From assembly GCA_012511005.1 (NCBI GenBank), contig JAAZGX010000101.1, forward strand, positions 1-17,340: a stretch of 17,340 nucleotides of DNA. Reading direction: 5' to 3'. A program made the position numbers and the translations under genes. Source of the stretch: Clostridiales bacterium (GTDB lineage Bacteria > Bacillota > Clostridia > Oscillospirales > Acutalibacteraceae). This document shows, piece by piece, positions 1 through 7,689 of this stretch; position 1 is the stretch's first letter; the number at the start of each line of letters is the position of its first letter. The notes beneath the pieces are model-generated. The model ran no database searches, had not been told where the DNA came from, and was given only the letters and a program-made list of their open reading frames with translations.

Positions 1-2
1 TA

Positions 3-92
3 CCGGGAGCGGATTACAGGTTTAGTGATGGCGAGAGTGTTCTTATATTTGGAGAGGACAGTAATTTTAAGAAGCTTTTAGCTCAGATTTAA
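3..92 (+). CDS. C-terminal fragment of a TrkA/KtrA-type potassium uptake regulatory protein (partial)
   Basis: An open frame enters from the left edge and stops with TAA after 29 residues. It contains the segments PGADYRFSDGESVLIFG and FKKLL. This pattern (a proline and small residues, then GD/GE, a short hydrophobic strand ending in G, then a helix) is how RCK_C (TrkA_C) domains end. The parent protein would be a cytoplasmic ligand-binding subunit of a Trk/Ktr potassium transporter. Only the last strand and helix are visible, so the family call is an inference from a short match; other proteins with a TrkA_C domain, such as antiporters, are equally possible. No terminator follows within the next 120 bases. 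Confidence 0.5.
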   Translation, partial: PGADYRFSDGESVLIFGEDSNFKKLLAQI

Positions 93-168
93 TTGTTTTT
101 TATGAGCCGTACTTAATAAACTGTACCATATTGCACGGATGTACAAAAAACTGTTTTCAAAAAACATC

Positions 169-195
169 TTGAGATTTATTTCTTTGTGTGATAAT
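169..195 (+). promoter_or_regulatory. Putative sigma-A promoter of the GPH symporter gene
   Basis: TTGAGA (169-174) and GATAAT (190-195) are 15 bases apart, and a TG one base upstream of the -10 element gives an extended -10. The short spacing is compensated by the extended -10. The ribosome binding site AGGGGTGA (201-208) follows directly, so the leader would be very short. Inference from consensus matching only. Confidence 0.4.
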
Positions 196-214
196 GTAAC
201 AGGGGTGATGATTT

Positions 215-1615
215 ATGGATATTACAGTAAAACATATGAGTAAAAAGGAAATAGCCGCATATTCAGTCGGCTTATTTGGTTTTCAGGCTATTGTCGGTTT
301 TTTAAATTCATATCAAGCAGAGTTTTACGGCGCTACTATGGCGGCAGACCTTGCGGTAGTCGGCATACTGCTGCTTATTGTGCGTATTGTCTCGGCGGGA
401 TTTGACCCTGTTGTGGGTAATATGATAGAGCGGAAGAACTCAAAAAGAGGCAAGCTAAAGCCGTTTATTCTTTTGTCGCTTATTCCGCTTGCTATAATGA
501 CTATTGTGATTTTCATACAAGTGCCGCTTCGCGGTACGGCGCTGTATGCGTACATATTTGTCACTTTTCTTTTATGGAGTCTTGCTATGACGCTTGGCGA
601 TGTTCCGTCACAGGCAATAGCATCTGTTCTGACGCCTAACCCGACAGAGCGTACAAATGTAGTTTCAATAGCAAACACTTTAAAGTCTGTTGGATTTGCG
701 GCAGCTTATGTGGTAGTACCAATAGCTTGCCTTATAATCCCCGGAGGGTCGCTCGTTTTTGGTTATGAAGGCGGCAAGGATAATCCCATAAGCAGCACAG
801 AATATCTTTTATCCGCCGTTATAATAGGCGTGCTTGGATGTTTAATGTTTTCACTTATCGTTTTATGTAATAAAGAACGGGTAGCATATAAAACGGAAAA
901 AATGTCGTTCGGAGATATGCGGAGAACATTAAAAGATAACAAGCCGCTTATGATGGTTATAGTATCGTACTTTTTAGGCTTTGGCAGGCAAATGGCTATG
1001 GGAATACAAATACAAGCGGCAAATGTGCTGCTTGGCGGTCAAAACCTTATTGTGGTGCTTGGCATCACAACGGCAATAGGCTCTATGATAAGTATGGCGA
1101 TAACGCCGCTTTTAATTAAAAAGTTAGGTGAAAGAAATGTATTTTTAATGCTTTCTGTTTACGGCTTTGTTATTTCGTTTATAACATTTTTCATAGGTAC
1201 GGAAAACAGGGTGCTTATGTTTTCTTTCCTATTCCTTATAGGACTACAGTTCGGTGCGGTAACACTTCTTCCGATGATTATGACTGCTGACTGTGTGGAT
1301 TATTACGAGCTGAAAACGGGCAGGCGTACAGAGGGCACGGCATATGCCGTATTAAGCCTCACAATAAAAGTGTGCCTTGCTATGGGTACGGCATTGGGGC
1401 TTGTGCTGCTTCGCACGGCAAAATACGATGCAGATGCCACGGTATTTTCTGAGAGTACGAAAAGCCTTGTATATTTTACATATACGGCGCTGCCCGGAAT
1501 ATTTAGTCTGCTTTCAGTGATACCTATGATTAAGTACGATATTTCCGGACAGAAGAAGCTTGATATTTCAAAGCAGCTTCAAGACAGGAGAGAAGCGGCG
1601 AAAAATACTAAATAA
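215..1615 (+). CDS. GPH-family (MelB-like) sugar:cation symporter
   Basis: A 466-residue polytopic membrane protein with about 12 hydrophobic segments, the usual length for the glycoside-pentoside-hexuronide:cation symporter family of the major facilitator superfamily. Two family signatures are visible. After the second helix comes FDPVVGNMIERKNSKRGKLKPF (about residues 63-84), the DPxxGxxxDR...G..RP loop of MelB-type carriers. Near residue 350 comes TADCVDYYELKTGRRTEG, the second conserved GPH loop. It should import a sugar or glycoside with Na+ or H+ across the cytoplasmic membrane. The substrate is not readable from sequence. A rhamnose compound is conceivable because rhamnulokinase lies nearby, but that gene is convergent, so the link is weak. 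ATG 215 is chosen because AGGGGTGA precedes it at good spacing; ATG 236 is an alternative without such a site. Confidence 0.85.
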   Translation: MDITVKHMSKKEIAAYSVGLFGFQAIVGFLNSYQAEFYGATMAADLAVVGILLLIVRIVSAGFDPVVGNMIERKNSKRGKLKPFILLSLIPLAIMTIVIFIQVPLRGTALYAYIFVTFLLWSLAMTLGDVPSQAIASVLTPNPTERTNVVSIANTLKSVGFAAAYVVVPIACLIIPGGSLVFGYEGGKDNPISSTEYLLSAVIIGVLGCLMFSLIVLCNKERVAYKTEKMSFGDMRRTLKDNKPLMMVIVSYFLGFGRQMAMGIQIQAANVLLGGQNLIVVLGITTAIGSMISMAITPLLIKKLGERNVFLMLSVYGFVISFITFFIGTENRVLMFSFLFLIGLQFGAVTLLPMIMTADCVDYYELKTGRRTEGTAYAVLSLTIKVCLAMGTALGLVLLRTAKYDADATVFSESTKSLVYFTYTALPGIFSLLSVIPMIKYDISGQKKLDISKQLQDRREAAKNTK

Positions 1616-1618
1616 AAC

Positions 1619-1641
1619 TGAGCGTGCATTATGCACGCTCA
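1619..1641. terminator. Bidirectional hairpin terminator between convergent genes
   Basis: A perfect 10-bp stem (TGAGCGTGCA / TGCACGCTCA) closes a 3-base TTA loop. On the minus strand it is followed by GTTTTATTT, on the plus strand by a weaker AATAAATTTA. The last codons of the minus-strand repressor gene (Glu-Arg-Ala-stop) lie inside the stem, so the hairpin doubles as coding sequence. It sits three bases after the symporter stop codon and can serve both genes. Confidence 0.8.
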
Positions 1642-1994
1642 ATAAATTTACAAATCATAAGAAATGATGTATCGCTTATATCGTGTTCGATTTTACACGC
1701 ATCTGCCGCCGCTGTTTCTTTATCCACACCGAGCAAAATCAAAAATTCTGTAAGAGTTTTATGCCTTTTATAAATGCGCTGTGCAATATTTTTTCCATCC
1801 GATGTAAGAGTTATTCCTCCCGAATTGTCAACCTCAATAAACCCGCCTTTTCTTAAAAGTCCAAGCCCGCGGCTGACGCTTGGTTTTGAATAACCCATTT
1901 CTTCACAAATATCTATAGCCCGCACGAAAGGCAAGTTTTGTGATAAAATCAGTATTGTTTCAAGATACATTTCTCCTGATTCATGAATTGCCAC
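1629..1994 (-). CDS. DtxR/MntR-family metal-dependent transcriptional repressor, short form
   Basis: A winged-helix N-terminal domain (YLETILILSQ..., ..YSKPSVSRGLGLLRKGGFIEVD...GITLTSDGK) is followed by a metal-binding and dimerisation domain (YKRHKTLTEFLILLGVD...ACKIEHDIS). No SH3-like third domain is present, so this is the two-domain MntR-sized form. Counted from the upstream ATG at 2027, the likely metal ligands are Met20, Glu23, His89, Cys111, Glu114 and His115. Met and Cys occupy the positions that are Asp8 and Glu99 in B. subtilis MntR and match Met10 and Cys102 of DtxR, which suggests Fe(II) rather than Mn(II) sensing. I place the start at GTG 1994 (121 residues) because AAAGGCGGTGAG precedes it, while the ATG pair at 2027 has a pyrimidine-rich upstream region and no ribosome binding site. 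The gene is downstream of rhaB on the same strand. Its targets are not evident in the window. Confidence 0.85.
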   Translation of the reverse strand: MAIHESGEMYLETILILSQNLPFVRAIDICEEMGYSKPSVSRGLGLLRKGGFIEVDNSGGITLTSDGKNIAQRIYKRHKTLTEFLILLGVDKETAAADACKIEHDISDTSFLMICKFIERA

Positions 1995-2045
1995 AAGCTC
2001 ACCGCCTTTAATAACAATATACATCATAATAAAAGGAAAATCAAG

Positions 2046-2063
2046 TTGACTGATTTTTGACTG
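2046..2063. repeat. Tandem TTGACTG repeat with 11-base period upstream of the DtxR-type gene
   Basis: TTGACTG occurs at 2046-2052 and again at 2057-2063, one helical turn apart, in the gap between rhaB and the repressor gene. It could be a half-site pair for a DNA-binding protein, for instance autoregulation, or be chance. Confidence 0.25.
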
Positions 2064-2072
2064 TAACTCTGC

Positions 2073-3542
2073 CTATTTATTAATAATCTCCTTAAACCGT
2101 GAAAAAGCTTCTTCCCACTTTTCAGGGTCGCGCGGCGTATATTCTTTTAAGTTTTCGCTGTCTGCTATTATTTTGCGCGCTTCCTTTATGCTTTTTATAG
2201 AGCCGCTTGACAGTAGCTGTATTGCTATATTACCTAAAACCGTAGCTTCAATAGGACCTGCAAGTACCGCCGTATTACAAGCGTTGGCCGTCATATCTGA
2301 GAGAAGTCTGTCTTTCGTACCGCCGCCCATGATATGTATTCTGTCATACGCTTTACCCGTGCATTTTTTAATGCCGTCAAATGTATATCTGTATTTTAGA
2401 GCGAGGCTTTCATATATACAGCGCATAATTTCACCCACAGTTTGCGGCACATATTGATTTGTGCGGCGGCAAAAGTCCTGAACTCTTTCAGGGATATTAC
2501 CCATTGGCGTAAACTCCGGGGAGTCGGGGTCTATAAAGCATTTAAACGGTTCTTCTAAAAGGGCTAACCGCTCTAAATCTGCATAGGAGTAAGAGGTGCC
2601 TGCTCTGCCCCATTGACGGCGGCTTTCTTGAATTAGCCATAACCCGCAAATATTTTTTAGAAAGGCGGTAGAGTAGTCATATCCGCCTTCATTCGTAATA
2701 TTGAGTGACTTTGAACACTCATTTATTATAGGCTCGTCAACCTCTGTCCCAAAAAGCGACCAAGTGCCGCAGCTTATAAAAACGAAATCCTTTTCAAGTG
2801 ACGGCACAGCCGTAACGGCGCTTTGCGTATCGTGAGAGGCTACAAGTACGACTTTTGCGCTGTTAATTGATAACTCCTCACACAAATCAACGCTTAATTT
2901 GCCAAGAATACTGCCCGTTCTTTTTACGGGCGGGAGCAGGGTTTCTGAAATGCCGAATGTGTCAAGTATATCCTTTGACCAGTCGTGCGTTTCAAGCTCA
3001 ATCATTTGTGAGGTTGTGGCTATTGAATATTCTGTCGCTATTTCGCCTGTCAGCATATAGTTGAATAAATCGGGCATAAAAAGAAGCTTTTTTGCATTCT
3101 CTAAGATATGGGGACGGTTTTGTTTTAAGGATAAAAGCTGAAACAGCGTGTTAAAATCCATGAACTGAATTCCCGTAATATCATAAAGTTTATGAAGCTC
3201 CATAAGTTCCGCCGCTTTTTGAACCATACCGGTATTTCGCTCGTCACGATAATGAACGGGATTTTCAATTAAAGCGCCGTCTTTACCTATCAGTCCGAAA
3301 TCCACTCCCCAAGTGTCAATCCCGACACTACTAAATCCGCCCTCCTTATGTGCCGCAACAAGCCCCTCTTTTATTTCATAAAAGAGCCTTAATACATCCC
3401 AATACACAGTGCCTCTTACCTTGACGGGATTGTTAGAAAAACGGTGAACCTCTTTAAGAGAAATCTTTTCTCCGTCAAATATACCTAAAATGGCTCTGCC
3501 GCCGGATGCGCCAAAATCAAACGCAAGTACCCTTTTCTCCAT
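2073..3542 (-). CDS. rhaB: Rhamnulokinase
   Basis: FGGY-family sugar kinase that phosphorylates L-rhamnulose at O-1 with ATP in cytoplasmic L-rhamnose breakdown. Visible features are the N-terminal phosphate-1 loop FDFGASGGRAILG, VGIDTWGVDFGLI with the catalytic-type aspartate, HYRDERN, the rhamnulokinase-type stretch GIQFMDFNTLFQL, the second-domain start ISCGTWSLFGTE and the C-terminal adenosine motif MGGGTKDRLLSDMTANA. The ATG at 3542 gives 489 residues, the same as E. coli RhaB as I recall it, and has AGAGG seven bases upstream. An in-frame ATG at 3590 would add 16 hydrophobic residues not expected in the family and has no such site. Isomerase (rhaA) and aldolase (rhaD) genes are not in the window, so the rest of the pathway must be elsewhere. 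The repressor gene follows 78 bases downstream and may be co-transcribed. Confidence 0.92.
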   Translation of the reverse strand: MEKRVLAFDFGASGGRAILGIFDGEKISLKEVHRFSNNPVKVRGTVYWDVLRLFYEIKEGLVAAHKEGGFSSVGIDTWGVDFGLIGKDGALIENPVHYRDERNTGMVQKAAELMELHKLYDITGIQFMDFNTLFQLLSLKQNRPHILENAKKLLFMPDLFNYMLTGEIATEYSIATTSQMIELETHDWSKDILDTFGISETLLPPVKRTGSILGKLSVDLCEELSINSAKVVLVASHDTQSAVTAVPSLEKDFVFISCGTWSLFGTEVDEPIINECSKSLNITNEGGYDYSTAFLKNICGLWLIQESRRQWGRAGTSYSYADLERLALLEEPFKCFIDPDSPEFTPMGNIPERVQDFCRRTNQYVPQTVGEIMRCIYESLALKYRYTFDGIKKCTGKAYDRIHIMGGGTKDRLLSDMTANACNTAVLAGPIEATVLGNIAIQLLSSGSIKSIKEARKIIADSENLKEYTPRDPEKWEEAFSRFKEIINK

Positions 3543-3594
3543 AATAAACCTCTTTTCGATGCTGATAATCAAGAAAAATAATGAAAGCATCTCA

Positions 3595-3624
3595 ATTATA
3601 TATGAAACTTGGTATTTATATCAA
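3595..3624 (-). promoter_or_regulatory. Putative rhaB promoter
   Basis: Read on the minus strand, TTGATA (3624-3619) and TATAAT (3600-3595) are separated by 18 bases. Transcription would start near 3588, leaving a leader of about 45 bases before the rhaB ATG. Consensus matching only. Confidence 0.5.
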
Positions 3625-3625
3625 G
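3608..3625. promoter_or_regulatory. 18-bp palindrome overlapping the rhaB -35 element, candidate operator
   Basis: CTTGGTATTTATATCAAG is an inverted repeat with a single mismatch (half-sites CTTGGTAT and ATATCAAG, 2-base centre). It covers the -35 hexamer and part of the spacer of the putative rhaB promoter, a position suited to a repressor that responds to rhamnose or a related sugar. The cognate regulator is not in the window. Confidence 0.4.
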
Positions 3626-3642
3626 TGTTATAAAAATAAATC

Positions 3643-3671
3643 TTGTTATTTATGGAAATAAGTGCTATACT
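3643..3671 (+). promoter_or_regulatory. Putative promoter of the GGDEF-murL-murD2 operon
   Basis: TTGTTA (3643-3648) and TATACT (3666-3671) are 17 bases apart, a good sigma-A match. The predicted start is near 3678, about 43 bases before the chosen ATG. It is the only clear promoter seen upstream of the three overlapping genes, so it probably drives all of them. Confidence 0.55.
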
Positions 3672-3720
3672 ATAAAATGATTTAATGTAGATAGTAACAT
3701 AAAAAATGGAGAGATGCATT

Positions 3721-5031
3721 ATGATGAGAACGGGCGGTTATCATGAAAGCGAATTATCAAGACAACAGCTTGAAATGATTTTGCAAAACACCATTACCGG
3801 AATGGCCTTAGTCGCACCTCTGCCGAATACGGTAAAGCTTGTGTATACGAATGACGGTTTTTTCGATATGTTTGGATATACGCGTGAAGAATATGAAACG
3901 CTTGATGATGCGACTTTGTTTAACCTTGTTTATTATGAGGATTTTATACAAATTATAAACCTTGTTAAAGAAGGTCATGATGCGCTTTATGAAGAACATC
4001 AGTTTGAGTGTCGTATTCATAAGAAGGACGGCTCACAGGCATATGCGCTTATTTCGGCAACATGTATACCTTCTGAGGAATATGGTATTAGCTTTGTTTG
4101 TAACTTAATAGACATTACAGATCTTAAAGAAACGCAAAAGGACCTTCAAAGGGCTTCAGAGAAGTACGAAATTCTTGAGGAAATATCAAACGACATTTTA
4201 TTTGAGTACGATGTTGCCTCAGATGTACTTGAATGTTCATATAAATTTAAAAAGCTGTTAAGGCGTTCGCCTATTATTGAAAACGCTATTGAAACAATCA
4301 CATACAGCGAAGTAATCGACCATAGGGATGTTCCGATTATTTTAGAAAATATCAGCAATGCTCTTGCCGGAAAAAGAACGAATATTTTTGACTTCAGGCT
4401 TAAAAATGAGCGTGGAGACGACACTTGGTACACTGTCACCTTTACAACAATTTATAACCACGAGGGTGAGGCGACGCGCTTTATAGGTAAGCTTACGAAT
4501 GTTGACAGAATTAAGCGTGAAAAAACAAGACTTATGGCGCAGGCGCAAACGGACCAGCTTACAGGCTTTTATAATAAAATCGCCACAGGTCTTAAAATTA
4601 ATGATGTTCTGCAAAATAAAGAGGGGCTTAACCGCGCCGCATTATTCCTTGTTGATATTGATGATTTCAAGTATGTAAACGATACTTACGGTCATATTGA
4701 GGGCGACCATTTCCTAATAAATGTATCAAGCAGACTAAAGGCGCTTTTCAGGTCTTCCGATATACTCGGCAGAATAGGCGGGGATGAAATGGTTCTGTTT
4801 ATTGACGATATTACCCCCGATGTCGCCGCTGAAAAGGCGAAGGAGGTTTGCAAAGTATTTACGGAAGTAAGGCTTGAAGCGGACTTAAATCATAGTGTGT
4901 CGTGCAGTATCGGTATTGCGATGTGGCCTGACCACGGCGGCTCATATACAGAGCTTTACACAAGAGCAGACGAGGCTATGTATAAAGCAAAGTCCGGCGG
5001 CAAAAATAATTATGAGCTTTATGGTTATTGA
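3721..5031 (+). CDS. Cytosolic PAS-PAS-GGDEF protein, probable diguanylate cyclase
   Basis: A 436-residue soluble protein that should convert two GTP to cyclic di-GMP under control of two sensory PAS domains. PAS 1 covers about residues 10-135 (VYTNDGFFDMFGYTREEYE, then a PAC segment ending in IDITDLKE). PAS 2 covers about 145-265 (ILFEYDVASDVLECSY ... KLTNVDRIKRE). The GGDEF domain starts at TDQLTGFYNK and has the metal-binding DIDDFKYVND and the active-site loop GGDEM (nucleotides 4777-4791). The catalytic Asp-Glu is intact; only the last, non-catalytic position is Met instead of Phe. RSSD five residues before the loop (nucleotides 4750-4761) is an I-site, so product inhibition is likely. 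No membrane segment is visible. ATG 3721 is preceded by GGAGAG; the in-frame ATG 3706 overlaps that site and is less likely. The last 11 bases overlap the next gene. Confidence 0.88.
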   Translation: MMRTGGYHESELSRQQLEMILQNTITGMALVAPLPNTVKLVYTNDGFFDMFGYTREEYETLDDATLFNLVYYEDFIQIINLVKEGHDALYEEHQFECRIHKKDGSQAYALISATCIPSEEYGISFVCNLIDITDLKETQKDLQRASEKYEILEEISNDILFEYDVASDVLECSYKFKKLLRRSPIIENAIETITYSEVIDHRDVPIILENISNALAGKRTNIFDFRLKNERGDDTWYTVTFTTIYNHEGEATRFIGKLTNVDRIKREKTRLMAQAQTDQLTGFYNKIATGLKINDVLQNKEGLNRAALFLVDIDDFKYVNDTYGHIEGDHFLINVSSRLKALFRSSDILGRIGGDEMVLFIDDITPDVAAEKAKEVCKVFTEVRLEADLNHSVSCSIGIAMWPDHGGSYTELYTRADEAMYKAKSGGKNNYELYGY

Positions 5032-6394
5032 TTATACGAGAGAAAAATATCCGGTATTTATATATAGGGATTATTCTATAAAAAGGGACAAAGATGAAAT
5101 CATTCTGGCCTTCAATTTTACTATTGAAGGCCTCACGGATTTTTCGCCCGAAATTCGGATAGACACGAGCAATTTAACACTTCTAAACAGTTTCGACAGT
5201 GAAACAGCAAATCGCATTGTTTTCGCCCTCGGACTTGTGGAGGCGGTCAGCTACTTTAAGGCTGTATGCCCCAAAACTATTAAAGTTTTATGCGGTACTT
5301 TGAGTGAAAAGCAGATACATTGGTTTAAAAAGCTTTGGTACAATGGACTTGGTGAGTTTTTTTATATAAATAATATAGATATAGATTTTGAAAGCTTTAT
5401 AGAAATAGAGGCGCGAAAAGAAACAAAAGAGCCGCCGGATGAATTTATTAAAGGCGGGTTAAATTTAATACCGATAGGCGGCGGGAAAGATAGTTGTGTT
5501 ACCTTGTCGCTTCTTAAAAATAGGAAAAATCTGTTCATAACGATAAATGAGCAAAAAGCCCGTACTGAATGTGTTAAAGCGGCGGGATTTGGCAAGGACT
5601 ATATAATAAAAGTTAAAAGAGATATTGATAAACGCCTTTTAGAGCTTAATAAGCAAGGCTTCTTAAACGGGCATACGCCTTTTTCAGCAATTGTAGCGTT
5701 TTTATCACTATATTGTGCTTATATAACGGGCTGTGAAAATATTGCGCTTTCAAATGAGGCGAGCGCAAATGAGGGCAATATAAATGGCGGGGATATAAAT
5801 CATCAATACTCAAAGTCCTTTCAGTTTGAATCGGACTTTCGTGACTATGTAAGCACATTTATAATGAATGGCATAGAATATTTTAGTTTGCTGCGTCCGT
5901 TTAACGAGCTTCAGATTGCGAAATACTTTTCTTTAGAAAAAGAGTATCACAAAGCATTCAGAAGCTGCAACAAAGGCGCGTCTAAGAATATTTGGTGCGG
6001 TAAATGCTCAAAATGTCTTTTCGTATTCGGCATTCTTTCACCGTTTTTAACGGATGAGGAAATTATTCAGATTTTTTCAAAAAACCTTTTTGACGACTAT
6101 AGCCTTTTGTCTGAATTTAAAAGTCTTTACGGCAGCTCTCCTATAAAGCCGTTTGAATGCGTCGGTACGGCAAGGGAGTATTTGTTTGCTATTTCGAAAA
6201 AGACGCTTATGTTAAAAGAAAAAGGAAAAAAACTTCCGTTTTTGCTCGATTATCTTGATAAAACAGAGAATATAAAAAGTATCGTAAAAGAGGGCGAAGA
6301 CTTGCTTTTTGAATTTAATTCACAACACTGCGTGCCAAAAAGGTTTATGTTTGCCGTAGAGGAGATGAAAAAAGTTGCCGCAAAAAGTGATTGA
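5021..6394 (+). CDS. murL: MurL-type UDP-N-acetylmuramoyl-L-alanyl-L-glutamate epimerase
   Basis: A 457-residue PP-loop (HUP-fold) protein. I recognise the MurL family, which uses ATP and Mg2+ to invert the terminal L-Glu of UDP-MurNAc-L-Ala-L-Glu to D-Glu in the cytoplasmic stage of peptidoglycan synthesis. The sequence shows IPIGGGKDSCVTLSLL with a PP-loop-like GGGKDS at residues 153-158, the conserved middle part NGHTPFSAIVAFLS...NIALSNEASANEGN, and the cysteine segment CNKGASKNIWCGKCSKC, typical of this family. The strongest support is the neighbour: a MurD2-type ligase overlaps its end by 20 bases. The start is uncertain. ATG 5021 overlaps the upstream cyclase gene by 11 bases; ATG 5012 is an alternative that adds three residues, and neither has a strong ribosome binding site, which fits translational coupling. 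Activity is inferred from family and context, not proven. Confidence 0.82.
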   Translation: MVIDYTREKYPVFIYRDYSIKRDKDEIILAFNFTIEGLTDFSPEIRIDTSNLTLLNSFDSETANRIVFALGLVEAVSYFKAVCPKTIKVLCGTLSEKQIHWFKKLWYNGLGEFFYINNIDIDFESFIEIEARKETKEPPDEFIKGGLNLIPIGGGKDSCVTLSLLKNRKNLFITINEQKARTECVKAAGFGKDYIIKVKRDIDKRLLELNKQGFLNGHTPFSAIVAFLSLYCAYITGCENIALSNEASANEGNINGGDINHQYSKSFQFESDFRDYVSTFIMNGIEYFSLLRPFNELQIAKYFSLEKEYHKAFRSCNKGASKNIWCGKCSKCLFVFGILSPFLTDEEIIQIFSKNLFDDYSLLSEFKSLYGSSPIKPFECVGTAREYLFAISKKTLMLKEKGKKLPFLLDYLDKTENIKSIVKEGEDLLFEFNSQHCVPKRFMFAVEEMKKVAAKSD

Positions 6395-7673
6395 CTATAT
6401 TAAAGATAAGAAAATCCTAATACTTGGCTATGGCAGGGAGGGAAAGTCCACTCTCGCATTTTTAAGGCGGCATTTGCCAAAAAAAGAGCTTACTGTGGCA
6501 GATTGCAAAGAAATTAAGATAGATGACGCATTTGTAAAAGTGATATGCGGTGAGCAGTATCTTTCTCATATAAATAATTATGATTTAGTTATAAAAAGTC
6601 CCGGCATACCGTTTATTGATGTACCTGTTAATAAGGACACTGAAATTACTTGTCAGCTTGATTTGTTTTTACGGTTTTTTGATGTTACGACAATAGGTGT
6701 AACGGGAACAAAAGGCAAAACAACGACTTCCACGCTCATTTTTGAAATGCTAAAAGAAACATACCCTAAAACAGAGCTTTTAGGCAATATCGGCATACCC
6801 GTTTTTGAAATTTCAAAGGAAACAGAAATAGCAGTTGTGGAAATGTCCTCTCATCAGTTGGAGTTTACGAAAGCGTCCCCCCATATTTCTGTATTCGTCA
6901 ATATCTATGAGGAGCATCTTGACCACTATAAAAACGGATTTGACGGCTATGTTTTAGCAAAGCTTAATATAGCAAAGCATCAAAATGAAAATGATTATTT
7001 CATATATAATCCGGAGCAAAAGGATGACAGAGTGCCGCCTTTTACCGGCATTACAAAGGGTAAAATAATCGAAGTCCCTTTTACAAGAGCAGTGAGCGAT
7101 AGTTTTATAACAGAACTGCAATCCTTAACGCCCCACCTTTTAGGCGAGCATAGCAAACAAAACTTAGGCTATGCCGTTACGGCAGCAAGGATTTTCGGCG
7201 TTAAAGACAGCGCTGTAAAGAAAGCCGTCAAAGGCTTTAACGGCATTCCTCATAGGCTTGAATATGTTGGCGAATATAAGGGCATAGGGTTTTATAATGA
7301 CAGTATAGCAACAATTCCGAAAGCCGTTATAAACGCCATAAAATCTATAAAAAATGTAGATACTTTGATTTTCGGCGGGCTTGACAGAGGGATAGATTAT
7401 AAAGAGTTCATAAGCTTTTTAGCGAAAGGTCAGCTCAAAGCTTTAATAGGACTGCCGGAAACGGGGCATACGATTATAGACGCTCTTGCAAAAGGCGGAT
7501 ATAAGGGTATGCTTTATAAAGCAGATGATATGGAAAAAGCCGTAAAGCTTTCTTATAAATGCACAAAACAGGGGAGCGCCTGCCTTTTCTCTCCTGCGGC
7601 GGCAAGCTATAATAAGTATAAGGATTTTGAAGAAAAGGGCAATCATTTCAAGCAGTGTGTTAAAAACAACTGA
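6375..7673 (+). CDS. murD2: MurD2-type UDP-N-acetylmuramoyl-L-alanine--L-glutamate ligase
   Basis: A Mur ligase of 432 residues with the MurD layout. An N-terminal Rossmann-like domain begins ILGYGREGKST and carries IKSPGIP. The central ATPase domain has the P-loop GTKGKTT (residues 111-117), EMSSHQLE and NIYEEHLDHY. The C-terminal domain has GIPHRLEYVG and NDSIATIPKA (from residue 308). Canonical MurD usually reads NDSKATN at that place; here the lysine is isoleucine. The ligase should join glutamate to UDP-MurNAc-L-Ala using ATP. Assignment to MurD2, which takes L-Glu rather than D-Glu, rests on this difference and on pairing with murL. The start is TTG 6375, because GAGGAGAT lies about eight bases upstream within murL; GTG 6387 is an alternative. 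Ordinary MurD remains possible if the murL call is wrong. Confidence 0.8.
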   Translation: MPQKVIDYIKDKKILILGYGREGKSTLAFLRRHLPKKELTVADCKEIKIDDAFVKVICGEQYLSHINNYDLVIKSPGIPFIDVPVNKDTEITCQLDLFLRFFDVTTIGVTGTKGKTTTSTLIFEMLKETYPKTELLGNIGIPVFEISKETEIAVVEMSSHQLEFTKASPHISVFVNIYEEHLDHYKNGFDGYVLAKLNIAKHQNENDYFIYNPEQKDDRVPPFTGITKGKIIEVPFTRAVSDSFITELQSLTPHLLGEHSKQNLGYAVTAARIFGVKDSAVKKAVKGFNGIPHRLEYVGEYKGIGFYNDSIATIPKAVINAIKSIKNVDTLIFGGLDRGIDYKEFISFLAKGQLKALIGLPETGHTIIDALAKGGYKGMLYKADDMEKAVKLSYKCTKQGSACLFSPAAASYNKYKDFEEKGNHFKQCVKNN

Positions 7674-7689
7674 AATTTAAAAAAGAAAA

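Noticed and set aside
4895..5020. Longer upstream start for murL inside the cyclase gene
   Set aside because: It would force over 40 residues read out of frame from the conserved end of the GGDEF domain. MurL-like sequence begins only near 5021.
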